NCBI GenBank assembly: GCA_046723355.1
Contig: JBKOUJ010000159.1
Coordinates: 1 to 19,888 of the forward strand
Direction of reading: 5' to 3'
Length of the DNA stretch: 19,888 bases
Origin: 13-2-20CM-68-14 sp046723355
GTDB taxonomy: Bacteria > Actinomycetota > Thermoleophilia > Gaiellales > Gaiellaceae
Both the position numbers and the translations under genes were made by a program. Of the stretch, positions 8,079-15,263 are shown one piece after another. The notes below the pieces were generated by a model, which saw nothing but the letters and a program-made list of their open reading frames with translations, ran no database searches and had not been told where the DNA came from. The number at the start of each line of letters is the position of its first letter. The stretch's first letter is position 1.

Positions 8079-8107
8079 CCACCGAAAGTGCTGCGCACTT
8101 TCGGTGG
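8079..8107 (-). terminator. Perfect inverted repeat, probable terminator of gtrA
   Basis: CCACCGAAAGTG (8079-8090) and CACTTTCGGTGG (8096-8107) are perfect inverted repeats. With the additional C-G pair at the loop this is a 13-bp stem closed by three bases. It starts eight bases after the gtrA stop on the minus strand. It lacks a U-tract, as in the hairpin-only terminators often proposed in Actinobacteria. An mRNA 3'-end stabiliser is an alternative. Confidence 0.55.
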
Positions 8108-8114
8108 CGGCTTT

Positions 8115-8501
8115 CTAGGCGAGCGGCTTGTTCTCGCCGTCGGCGAACGTCCAGGCGCGGTTCGCGAGGAACATGCACACGGTGACCGGCGGGATCGCAG
8201 CGACGTAAGCGCCGACCTTGCCGATTCCCGCGCCTTCGTGGAGGAGCAGGACGAGCAGGCTCGTCGAGACCGCACCGACCGCCTGAACCGCGACGTAGAG
8301 AACCCGCGCGCGCGTCGTGTCGCGTGCGGCGAACGTCCAGCGCCTGTTCAGGATGTAGCCGTTCAACGCTCCGACCGCGAAGCCGAGGAAGGCCGCGAGA
8401 ACGTACGGCGTCGAGATCGCGAGCAGCACCCGGTAGGCGACGAAACTCAGGAGCGTGTTGCCGAGACCGACGACGAGGAAGCGCGCGAACTGTCCGCGGA
8501 T
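8115..8501 (-). CDS. GtrA family membrane protein (polyprenyl-phosphate-sugar flippase-like), atypical start
   Basis: The frame encodes a GtrA/DPMS-type protein of about 128 residues with four transmembrane helices: GQFARFLVVGLGNTLLSF, VLAAFLGFAVGALNGYILNRRWTF, VLYVAVQAVGAVSTSLLVLLL and VGAYVAAIPPVTVCMFLANRAWTF. The RRWTF and NRAWTF repeats are family hallmarks. GtrA proteins are thought to help flip or organise polyprenyl-phosphate-linked sugars in the membrane, consistent with the GT2 gene just upstream (gap about 13 nt). The first helix lies upstream of the earliest standard start (GTG 8429), and an in-frame TAG at 8507-8505 bounds the frame. Within those 24 codons there is no ATG, GTG or TTG. 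A perfect AGGAGG sits nine bases before an ATC at 8501, which I take as the start. A sequence error is the alternative. Confidence 0.8.
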   Translation of the reverse strand: MRGQFARFLVVGLGNTLLSFVAYRVLLAISTPYVLAAFLGFAVGALNGYILNRRWTFAARDTTRARVLYVAVQAVGAVSTSLLVLLLHEGAGIGKVGAYVAAIPPVTVCMFLANRAWTFADGENKPLA

Positions 8502-8510
8502 CGCCTAGGC

Positions 8511-8516
8511 CCTCCT
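8511..8516 (-). promoter_or_regulatory. Shine-Dalgarno AGGAGG for gtrA, overlapping the GT2 stop codon
   Basis: The minus strand reads AGGAGG here, overlapping the TAG (8517-8515) that ends the upstream glycosyltransferase. It lies nine bases before the ATC codon at 8501 in the gtrA frame. It decides the start choice, since no standard initiation codon lies at a usable distance in frame. Confidence 0.65.
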
Positions 8517-9498
8517 ACACGCGGACGCGGCGGTCGGCCACGATCGCGCGCGGGGGCAGCTCGGGCGCCTCCGGGAAGTTCTCGAGCTCGCCGATCACGT
8601 AGAGCGGCCGCCGCTTCACCTCGGCGTGGATGTCGCCGATGTACTCGCCGATCACGCCGAGGACGATCAGCTGGATGCCGCCGATGAAGCTCGTGACCAC
8701 GACGATCGACGTCCAGCCCGGCACCTCGTAGAGGCCCGACAGCTTCACGATGATGCTCCAGATCCCGTAGGCGAACGCCACGAACGAGACGAAGAAGCCG
8801 AGGTTGAGCGCAGCGCGCAGCGGGGCCGCCGAGAAGCTGATCACCCCGGTGGCCGCGAATCGCAGCATCTTCCGAAGCGGGTACTTGGTCTCGCCGGCGA
8901 AGCGCTCCTGCCGGGTGTAGACGACTCCGGCCTGCCGGAGGCCGATCCACGAGAACATGCCGCGGACGAACCGGTTGCTCTCCCGCATCTGGTTGAAGAC
9001 ATCGAGCGCCCTTCGGTCGACCAGCCTGAAATCGCCGACGTCGACGGGTACCTGGACCTCCGAGATCCGGTTGAACCCGCGATAGAACGCGGCGGCGGTC
9101 GCCCGCTTGAAGCGAGTCTCACCTTCGCGCACGTCTCGAACGGCGTAAACGACGTCGTAGCCCTCGCGCCAGCGCTCCGTGAGCTCGAGCACGACCTCGG
9201 GGGGATCCTGGAGGTCGGCGTCCATGACGATCACCGCGTCTCCGGCGGCGACATCGACGCCGGCCGTGAGCGCGATCTGGTGGCCGAAGTTGCGTGACAG
9301 CCTGAGCAGGCGGAGCCGCGGCTCGTCGCGCGTCGCCTCGACCATTCGCGCCCAGGTCCCGTCCCTGCTGCCGTCGTCGACAAGGATCGCCTCGGCGTCG
9401 CCGTCCAGACGGTCCATCACGTCGGTCAACCGAGCGGCGAGCTCCTTGATGACCCCTTCCTCGTTGTAGGCCGGTACTACCAGTGAGTAGGTGGGCAC
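8515..9498 (-). CDS. Family 2 glycosyltransferase (polyprenyl-phosphate glycosyltransferase, GtrB/DPM1-like)
   Basis: This 327-residue enzyme has an N-terminal GT-A domain (VVPAYNEEGVIKELAARL, DDGS at 41-44, nucleotide-sugar/metal motif DAD at 93-95 in VMDADLQDPPE) and two C-terminal transmembrane helices (about 230-255 and 263-290). This layout is typical of GtrB/ArnC/DPM-type enzymes that move a sugar from a nucleotide donor onto polyprenyl phosphate at the inner face of the membrane. The sugar is unknown. The conserved region starts only at GTG 9498, which has AAGGGG about ten bases upstream, so I reject a longer frame reaching 9750. It is followed by gtrA and is divergent from a GT-C transferase that could use its lipid-linked product. 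Confidence 0.92.
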   Translation of the reverse strand: MPTYSLVVPAYNEEGVIKELAARLTDVMDRLDGDAEAILVDDGSRDGTWARMVEATRDEPRLRLLRLSRNFGHQIALTAGVDVAAGDAVIVMDADLQDPPEVVLELTERWREGYDVVYAVRDVREGETRFKRATAAAFYRGFNRISEVQVPVDVGDFRLVDRRALDVFNQMRESNRFVRGMFSWIGLRQAGVVYTRQERFAGETKYPLRKMLRFAATGVISFSAAPLRAALNLGFFVSFVAFAYGIWSIIVKLSGLYEVPGWTSIVVVTSFIGGIQLIVLGVIGEYIGDIHAEVKRRPLYVIGELENFPEAPELPPRAIVADRRVRV

Positions 9499-9583
9499 GA
9501 CCCAGCCCCTTCTGCGCGCCACATCGGGATGTCGCAAGTGTAGGGCCGGTGTCGGCTGGGCCGTCTGGTCCAATCCAGACGAG

Positions 9584-10990
9584 GTGACCGAGCACCGCGC
9601 CGAGAGTGCCGTGATTGCGGGCCGAAAGCCGGCCTCTTCGGCCGGCGGCCGGCTGGTCGAGCGGCTCGCGTGGAAGCTCGACTCCGGCGCCGGACTGGTT
9701 GCCATGTTCACGCTCGCGCTAGTGCTGCGACTCGCGATCGTCCCCCACACCGGCTTTTACGGCGACCTCGGGCTGTTCAAGGAGTGGACGATCCGCCTCT
9801 ACGACGTCGGGCCACGACACTTCTACGTGCACGGAGAGCTCCAGGACTACCCGCCTGGCTACCTCTACGTTCTCTGGCTGACCGGAAACCTCTTCGCCTC
9901 GCCCGGCTACCTCGTTCTGAAGCTGCCGGCGATCGTCGCCGATCTCGGCCTGGCCTGGATAGCGGGGACGTTCGCCGCGCTGCTCGCGCCCGAGCGGATG
10001 ACGCAGCGCTGGCCGGTCAGAACGCTCGTCGCGGCCGCGGTCCTTTTCAATCCGGCGTTCTTCGGGGTCAGCGCGATCTGGGGTCAGGTCGACTCGGTGC
10101 CCGACCTGCTTGTCCTCTCGTCGCTGCTGCTTCTGCTGACCGGCGAGCGGTCGTTGCCTCGCGACGCCGGAGCTTTGCTGCTCTTCGGCGTCGCACTGGC
10201 GATCAAGCCTCAGGTCGCCTTCGTGCTTCCTGCGATCCTGTACGCGCTGTACCGGCGTTATCTGCATGGCCGGCCGCGTGACGAGCTGCTCGCCGGTGCG
10301 CTGCGTATCGCCGCGGTGGGCGCTCCGGCGGTCGTTCTCTGGGCGGTCTCAGGCGTCCCGTTCGGACTCGGACCGATCGAGCTCTTTCGCTTTGACCGCC
10401 ACTCCACCGCGATCTACCCGGTCACGAGCGCGAACGCGTTCAACATCTGGGGCGCGGTCGCGTTCTGGCGCGACGACTCGGTCCCGGGCCCACACGCAGA
10501 TGCAGACGTCTTGAGGATCGCCGGAGTCCCGGCGCTCTACGTCGGGACGATCCTCTTCCTCGTAGCGCTGGGGTTCGTGCTCTGGCGCGTCCATCGATCG
10601 CTCAATCGCGGCGCCGAGGAGGCCCGTGTCATTGCGACCGCAGCCGCAGTCGTCAGCCTGATCGGCTTCCTCACCCTGACGCGGATGCACGAGCGGTACA
10701 TGTTCCTCGCGCTCGTCTGTCTGACGCCCCTCATCGTCAACCGCGCGCTTCGGCCCTGGTACGCCGCGCTCTGCCTGCTCTTCGTGGTCAACCTCTGGCT
10801 GCCGTACGGATCGCAGTGGAGTTGGTCGACGCCCTTGCATCCCGAGCCCCTCTTCAACTGGGTCTTCGGGACGGCGATCGACTCCTGGCAGAGGCGAGCG
10901 TGGTCGCTCGCCGTCGTCGCAGTAGGGTCGGCGACGGCCTTCGTCAGCCTGCGCTGGGCCGCGCGTGCCGTTCAGGACCGACGGGGCTGA
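9584..10990 (+). CDS. GT-C superfamily membrane glycosyltransferase (mannosyltransferase-like)
   Basis: This is a protein of about 468 residues with ten or more hydrophobic helices. After the first helix a loop carries GFYGDLGLFKEWT, with an Asp in the position usual for GT-C catalysis, then DYPPGYLYVLWLTG. Later come FNPAFFGVSAIWGQVDSVPDL, LAIKPQVAFVLPA and FLTLTRMHERYMFLAL, all common in GT87/PIG-M-like polyprenyl-phosphate-sugar-dependent transferases acting outside the membrane. The acceptor is unknown. The frame stays open back to 9491, but that part is antisense to the GT2 start. GTG 9584 is the first plausible start, though it has no Shine-Dalgarno. It converges on the ligase gene with a single base between stop codons. 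Confidence 0.85.
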   Translation: MTEHRAESAVIAGRKPASSAGGRLVERLAWKLDSGAGLVAMFTLALVLRLAIVPHTGFYGDLGLFKEWTIRLYDVGPRHFYVHGELQDYPPGYLYVLWLTGNLFASPGYLVLKLPAIVADLGLAWIAGTFAALLAPERMTQRWPVRTLVAAAVLFNPAFFGVSAIWGQVDSVPDLLVLSSLLLLLTGERSLPRDAGALLLFGVALAIKPQVAFVLPAILYALYRRYLHGRPRDELLAGALRIAAVGAPAVVLWAVSGVPFGLGPIELFRFDRHSTAIYPVTSANAFNIWGAVAFWRDDSVPGPHADADVLRIAGVPALYVGTILFLVALGFVLWRVHRSLNRGAEEARVIATAAAVVSLIGFLTLTRMHERYMFLALVCLTPLIVNRALRPWYAALCLLFVVNLWLPYGSQWSWSTPLHPEPLFNWVFGTAIDSWQRRAWSLAVVAVGSATAFVSLRWAARAVQDRRG

Positions 10991-10991
10991 G

Positions 10992-12197
10992 CTATGCGGC
11001 GGCCGCAGCGGCCGCCGCCGCCTCCGTCGCGTCGGCGATCTCACGGACGACTTCGACGATGTCGCGGTTCGCGTTGAAGGTCCGCCGCTGCCGGTCGGCG
11101 CCGTTGCCTCGCGCGAGGATGTCCCGGACGCCCTCGAGCTCGCGCTCGGAGCCGAGCTCTCGCGCGTGCGGCTCGATATCGCGCAGCGTCCGGCGGATCA
11201 GTTGCGCGACCGGGACACGGTTGCGGCGGCCCGTGGCCAGGTCCATCACCGGCGCCTCGAGCCCGTAGCGGGCGGCGAGCCACTTGTTCTCGGTCGTCAA
11301 GATCCGGTGGTAGGACGGGATCTCGTTGCCGCTCTCGTACCGCTCGCAGTAGTGCTTGACGAGCGCTTGGCAGTACCCGGCGAGCGCGACCGCGTCCTCG
11401 ACCCGGGTGACCGCGTCGCAGATGCGGATCTCGACGGTTCCCAGCCGCGGATGCAGGCGGATGTCCCACCAGATGTGCGTGTAGTCGGCGATGCAACCCG
11501 TCTTCTCGAGCTGTCCGACGACTTCCGCGTAGTCGGCGTAGTCCCGGAATCGCGGCGGCGGGCCCGAGCGCGGGAAGGCCGCGAACACGATCTGCCTGAT
11601 CGACGACAGCCCCGTGGCCTCACCGCGCCAGAACGGCGACGACGCCGAGAGCGCCAACAGCTGGGCGATGTGCGCGAGCAAGCCGTTGACGACCTGGATC
11701 GCCTTTTCGGGATCATCTACCGCGACGTGGATGTGGAGCCCGAAGATCAGCTCGCGGCGCGCGACGTACTGCATCTGGTCGATCAGGTGCCGGTAGCGGT
11801 CCTTCGCGGTGATCCGCTGCCGCTCGAAGAGGCTGAACGGGTGCGTCCCGGCCGAGCCGACGCGGAGGTTGTCCGCGGCGGCGATCTCCGTCACGTACGA
11901 GCGCAGGCGCCGGAGCTCGCGATCGACGTCGGCCGCCGTTCGGCAGATCGGCGTCGCGATCTCGAGCACCGACTGCATCAACTCGGGATTGACGTGCGTC
12001 TCGAGCTCGTGTCCGGAGATCGCGGCGAGAACGGTGTCGATGTGCTGGACGAGGTCGAACGTCTCGCCGTCGAGCAGCATGTACTCCTCCTCGACGCCGA
12101 GCGTGTACGGCTCGCTCTTGCCGAAGGCGTGGTCGAGCACGCTCCCGCCCGGCGCGAAGCTCTTGCCCGTGATCGTCGCCGGATAGATCTGCTTCAT
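10992..12197 (-). CDS. Carboxylate-amine ligase, YbdK type (glutamate-cysteine ligase family 2)
   Basis: This 401-residue protein matches the GCS2 (PF04107-type) family, with LGVEEEYMLLD at 33-43, VNPELMQSVLEIATP, HPFSLFERQRIT, FGLHIHVAVDDPEKA, RDYADYAEV and GTVEIRICDAVTR. YbdK-like enzymes join L-glutamate and L-cysteine weakly with ATP. In an actinobacterium the physiological product is uncertain. The C-terminus ends in nine alanines encoded by mixed GCG/GCC codons (about 10995-11021). The ATG at 12197 has GATACT at 12209-12204, six bases upstream, and no Shine-Dalgarno, pointing to a leaderless message. It is divergent from the serine hydrolase. Confidence 0.9.
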   Translation of the reverse strand: MKQIYPATITGKSFAPGGSVLDHAFGKSEPYTLGVEEEYMLLDGETFDLVQHIDTVLAAISGHELETHVNPELMQSVLEIATPICRTAADVDRELRRLRSYVTEIAAADNLRVGSAGTHPFSLFERQRITAKDRYRHLIDQMQYVARRELIFGLHIHVAVDDPEKAIQVVNGLLAHIAQLLALSASSPFWRGEATGLSSIRQIVFAAFPRSGPPPRFRDYADYAEVVGQLEKTGCIADYTHIWWDIRLHPRLGTVEIRICDAVTRVEDAVALAGYCQALVKHYCERYESGNEIPSYHRILTTENKWLAARYGLEAPVMDLATGRRNRVPVAQLIRRTLRDIEPHARELGSERELEGVRDILARGNGADRQRRTFNANRDIVEVVREIADATEAAAAAAAAA

Positions 12198-12203
12198 GCG
12201 AGA

Positions 12204-12209
12204 AGTATC
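12204..12209 (-). promoter_or_regulatory. Predicted -10 element of the YbdK-type ligase
   Basis: GATACT on the minus strand ends six bases before the ATG at 12197. The message would then start at or very near the start codon. There is no Shine-Dalgarno in this interval and no convincing -35. Confidence 0.35.
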
Positions 12210-12329
12210 CCCCGTTCAGCGCGGATTCAGCACTCGTTAAGCGCCTCGGCGCAAAATGGCGCCTCGCGAACCGGAAGGAGACGGCGACTGTGGCACGCGG
12301 CAGCTCGTTCGACGGTCATTAGACCGCAC

Positions 12330-12335
12330 TAAGAT
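12330..12335 (+). promoter_or_regulatory. Predicted -10 element of the serine hydrolase gene
   Basis: TAAGAT lies eight bases before the GTG at 12344, with no Shine-Dalgarno between. A TTCGAC 16 bases upstream is a weak -35 candidate. The pattern supports a leaderless or near-leaderless start. Confidence 0.35.
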
Positions 12336-12343
12336 CGCGGCGC

Positions 12344-13168
12344 GTGGAAGCGCTGCGGCAGGTCGAGGATTGGCCCGTCCGGCGGGCTGCGCTGGGGGTT
12401 ACCTCGGCCGACGGGACGATCGCCCAGCGGGGCGATGCGACGGCGCCCCTGCCCTGGGCCTCGGTGACGAAACTCGTGACGGCGCTGGCCGCCCTGGTCG
12501 CGGCCGAGGAAGGGGTGGTCGACCTCGACGACGCGGCCGGGCCGGCCGGATCGACCTTCCGCCATCTACTCTCGCATGCTTCAGGCCTGCCGCCGGAGGG
12601 CGAAACCCCGATCGCCAAGCCAGGCGCCAGGCGGATCTACTCCAACGCGGGCTTCGAGGTCCTGGCCGAGCGCGTCGCCGCGGCTGCCGAGATGCCGTTC
12701 GGCGATTACCTTCGTGAGGCTGTGCTCGCGCCGCTCCAGACGGCCGCGTCGCTCGACGGCTCGCCGGCCTCCGGAGTCAGCGGCACGCTCGAAGATCTGC
12801 TCATCCTCGGCCGACAGCTCTTGCGGCCGACCCTGATCGCGCCCGAGACGCTCGCCGAGGCAACCGCGGTCGCGTTCCCCCGGCTCTCCGGCGTCCTGCC
12901 GGGGTTCGGGCGCATGGACCCGAACGACTGGGGGCTCGGCTTCGAGCTTCGCGACGACAAGCGCCCGCACTGGACGGGGAGCCGAAACTCGCCGGCCACC
13001 TTCGGCCACTTCGGCCAGAGCGGCAGCTTCCTGTGGATCGATCCGGAGGCCGGAATCGCGTGCGCATGTCTTACGGACACGAGGTTCGGGGACTGGGCGA
13101 AGGAAGCATGGCCGCGGCTCTCTGACGACGTGCTCGACGAGATCCGCACAACCGGCGCAGCCGGCTAG
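12344..13168 (+). CDS. Beta-lactamase-fold serine hydrolase (class C / esterase EstB type)
   Basis: This 274-residue protein carries the three motifs of the serine beta-lactamase/DD-peptidase fold. They are SxxK at Ser40-Lys43 (ASVTKL), YxN at Tyr99-Asn101 (RIYSNAGFE), and HFGQSG at 222-227 in place of KTG, as often seen in class C-like esterases and peptidases. HLLSHASGLPP around residue 74 is also typical of the family. No signal peptide or membrane segment is present, so it should be cytoplasmic unless the start is misassigned, which is unusual for penicillin-binding relatives. It is shorter than most members (350-400). The substrate is unknown. The next gene begins 18 nt after its stop, so they are probably one operon. 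Confidence 0.87.
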   Translation: MEALRQVEDWPVRRAALGVTSADGTIAQRGDATAPLPWASVTKLVTALAALVAAEEGVVDLDDAAGPAGSTFRHLLSHASGLPPEGETPIAKPGARRIYSNAGFEVLAERVAAAAEMPFGDYLREAVLAPLQTAASLDGSPASGVSGTLEDLLILGRQLLRPTLIAPETLAEATAVAFPRLSGVLPGFGRMDPNDWGLGFELRDDKRPHWTGSRNSPATFGHFGQSGSFLWIDPEAGIACACLTDTRFGDWAKEAWPRLSDDVLDEIRTTGAAG

Positions 13169-13186
13169 CCGCTCAGGCATCCTGGG

Positions 13187-15259
13187 ATGGTGGCCGACCG
13201 GAAGCGGCGACCTGCGGCATGGCTCCGCATCGCCGTCGCCGCGCTCCTGATCGGCGCCGGAGTCAGCGCGGCCGCGGTGTGGGCGGCCGGCCGTGACCAC
13301 GACGACGGGGCCTCTTCGCGTCAACCGCCAGCCGGTAAGGGCAGCCGAAGCCCCGCCGACCCGAACCGGCCGCTCCGGATCCGCGCGCGCTCTGCCGGCT
13401 CGCTGGCGGCCCCACTCCAGGACGCGGCGATGGCATCCGTCGGCGGCAAGCTTCTCCTTCTCGGAGGCCTCGACGCCGCCGACGTCTCGACCGCGGATAT
13501 CCACACGATCGTGGGAGGGCGTGAGCGGACCATCGGCCGCCTTCCGACCGTTTTCCACGACGGCGCCGCGGTGGGGATCGGGCGCTTTGCCTACGAGTTC
13601 GGCGGCGGGGACGGGATCCGCCAACTCGATCAGATCCTGCGGGTCGACCCGAGCACCGGCACCGTCAAGCGGGTTGGGAAGTTGCCGGACCCGAGCAGCG
13701 ACCAGGCCGCTGCCGCCGTCGGCGGCGATGCCTACGTCGTCGGTGGGTACACGGGGTCGGCGTGGCTGAACACGATCGTCGCCTGGCGCCCAGGCGGGAC
13801 CGCCCATGTTGTTGCACGGCTACCGGTTCCGGTGCGCTACGCAGGCGTCGCCGCTGTGGGAGGCAAGGTCGTGATCGCGGGAGGATCTCTTCCCGACGGA
13901 ACAGCGAGCCGTGCGGTCTACGTCTTCGATCCGGCTTCCCACGACGTGCGGCGGCTAGGGACCCTCCCGGCGCCCACCACGCATGCTGCCGCGGCGCCAA
14001 TCGGCGATCGCGTGCTCTTGATCGGCGGCCGCTCGGCGGCGCCGAACACACCGACGGCCAGGATCGCGGCGATCGACCCCCGCCAGGGCTCGATTCGCGT
14101 CGCCGGCCGGCTGCCGCATGCCGTATCGGACGCCGCTGCCACCGCGTTCGGCCGCGGTGTCGTCGTCGCCGGCGGCCGCAGCGACGCCCCTGTCGCGAAG
14201 CTGACGACACTTGCCGCCGCGAAGCCCGCGAGGCACAGGGATACACACCGCATGACGCGTCTCGCCGTCAACGTCTACGCATACGACGGCGCCAATGCAC
14301 TCAGCCCGGCCGTCGGAAACGCGCCCCCACGCGTCTACGTCCCAAACAGCGCGAGCAACACCGTCGACGTGATCGATCAGCGAACGTTCAAGATAGTCGC
14401 CCACTATCGCGTCGGCCTCCTCCCGCAGCATGTGACGCCCTCGTACGACTTGAAGACCCTCTGGGTAGACAACGACGTCGGCAACAGCCTGACCCCCGTC
14501 AGCCCGATCACCGGCCGTCCGAAGCGCGCGCCGGTCCCGGTCACCGACCCGTACAACCTCTACTTCACGCCTTCGGGCCGCTTTGCGATCGTGGTCGCCG
14601 AGCGGGAGCACCGGCTCGACTTCCGTTACGCACACACGATGAAACTCCACCGCGCGCTAGTCGTACCGTGCCGCGGCGTCGACCATATGGACTTCTCCGC
14701 GGACGGCAGCTTCCTGCTCGCCAGCTGCGAGTTCTCGGCGGAAATGGTCAAGATCGACGTCCGACGGGAGAAGGTCGTCGGCGTCCTTCATCTCCGCCGG
14801 GCCAGTGCGATGCCTCAGGACGTCAAGCTCGCGCCGGACGGGAAGATTTTCTACGTCGCGGACATGGCGTCGAACGGCGTCTGGGAGATCGATCGGACCG
14901 GGCGCCGCGTGCTCGGCTTCATCCATACCGGCGCCGGTGCGCACGGTCTCTACCCCAGCCGCGACGCGAAGTTGCTCTACATCACAAACAGAACCGAGGG
15001 CACGATCTCGGTGCTCGACTTCGCGACGCGGAAGCTCGTCGCGAAGTGGGATGTCGGCGGGAGCCCAGACATGGGCGGCGTCTCCGCCGACGGCAAGGTC
15101 CTCTGGCTCTCAGCTCGCTACAACGCCAAGGTTTACGCGATCAGCACCAAGAACGGTCGGGTGCTCGCGCGAATCCCGGTCGGCTACGGGCCGCACGGCG
15201 TCTGCGTCTGGCCGCAGCCGGGCCGATACTCGCTCGGCCACACGGGGATCCTCCGCTAG
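13187..15259 (+). CDS. Membrane-anchored double beta-propeller protein (Kelch-like plus YncE/YVTN-like)
   Basis: This is a 690-residue protein. Residues 11-36 form one transmembrane or signal-anchor helix after a basic N-terminus, then a Pro/Ser-rich linker (about 38-62). Residues 70-345 hold six repeats of 46-49 residues, each with a hydrophobic strand ending in Gly-Gly (positions 93, 139, 186, 232, 280 and 329), a Kelch/galactose-oxidase-like propeller. A basic linker (about 345-360) leads to a second propeller at about 380-690 of the 40-residue YVTN/YncE type (PPRVYVPNSASNTVDVID, DGKIFYVADMASNGVWEID, KLLYITNRTEGTISVLD). It is probably outside the membrane and used for binding. No catalytic motif or haem site (CxxCH) is seen. 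It follows the serine hydrolase by 18 nt and converges with the cNMP-domain gene. Confidence 0.82.
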   Translation: MVADRKRRPAAWLRIAVAALLIGAGVSAAAVWAAGRDHDDGASSRQPPAGKGSRSPADPNRPLRIRARSAGSLAAPLQDAAMASVGGKLLLLGGLDAADVSTADIHTIVGGRERTIGRLPTVFHDGAAVGIGRFAYEFGGGDGIRQLDQILRVDPSTGTVKRVGKLPDPSSDQAAAAVGGDAYVVGGYTGSAWLNTIVAWRPGGTAHVVARLPVPVRYAGVAAVGGKVVIAGGSLPDGTASRAVYVFDPASHDVRRLGTLPAPTTHAAAAPIGDRVLLIGGRSAAPNTPTARIAAIDPRQGSIRVAGRLPHAVSDAAATAFGRGVVVAGGRSDAPVAKLTTLAAAKPARHRDTHRMTRLAVNVYAYDGANALSPAVGNAPPRVYVPNSASNTVDVIDQRTFKIVAHYRVGLLPQHVTPSYDLKTLWVDNDVGNSLTPVSPITGRPKRAPVPVTDPYNLYFTPSGRFAIVVAEREHRLDFRYAHTMKLHRALVVPCRGVDHMDFSADGSFLLASCEFSAEMVKIDVRREKVVGVLHLRRASAMPQDVKLAPDGKIFYVADMASNGVWEIDRTGRRVLGFIHTGAGAHGLYPSRDAKLLYITNRTEGTISVLDFATRKLVAKWDVGGSPDMGGVSADGKVLWLSARYNAKVYAISTKNGRVLARIPVGYGPHGVCVWPQPGRYSLGHTGILR

Positions 15260-15263
15260 CGAT

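Noticed and set aside
6163..8118. 651-codon open frame on the + strand antisense to the histidine kinase
   Set aside because: It mirrors the kinase codons in high-GC DNA, is rich in Arg/Glu/Asp/Ala without any domain pattern, and the minus strand has a clear multi-domain protein.
8491..8517. GT2 and GtrA as one fused protein through readthrough
   Set aside because: The two frames differ by one base and a stop separates them; GtrA has its own ribosome site.
10992..11030. GCC/GCG-rich tract at the end of the ligase gene as a microsatellite or frameshift site
   Set aside because: It encodes an alanine tail with mixed codons in frame; there is no exact short tandem repeat long enough to suggest slippage.
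12241..12266. Direct repeat GCGCCTCG at 12241 and 12259 in the divergent promoter region
   Set aside because: Two 8-base copies 18 bases apart are easily expected by chance at this GC content; no dyad or third copy supports an operator.
12290..12322. Ten-codon frame (GTG to TAG) preceded by AAGGAG, upstream of the serine hydrolase, as a leader peptide
   Set aside because: The ribosome site is fair, but the peptide has no run of a regulatory amino acid, no attenuator hairpins follow, and the predicted hydrolase promoter lies downstream of it.
10965..12332. 455-codon open frame on the + strand opposite the YbdK-type ligase
   Set aside because: It is an antisense shadow: low-complexity Arg/Asp/Val-rich sequence, while the minus strand matches a known enzyme.
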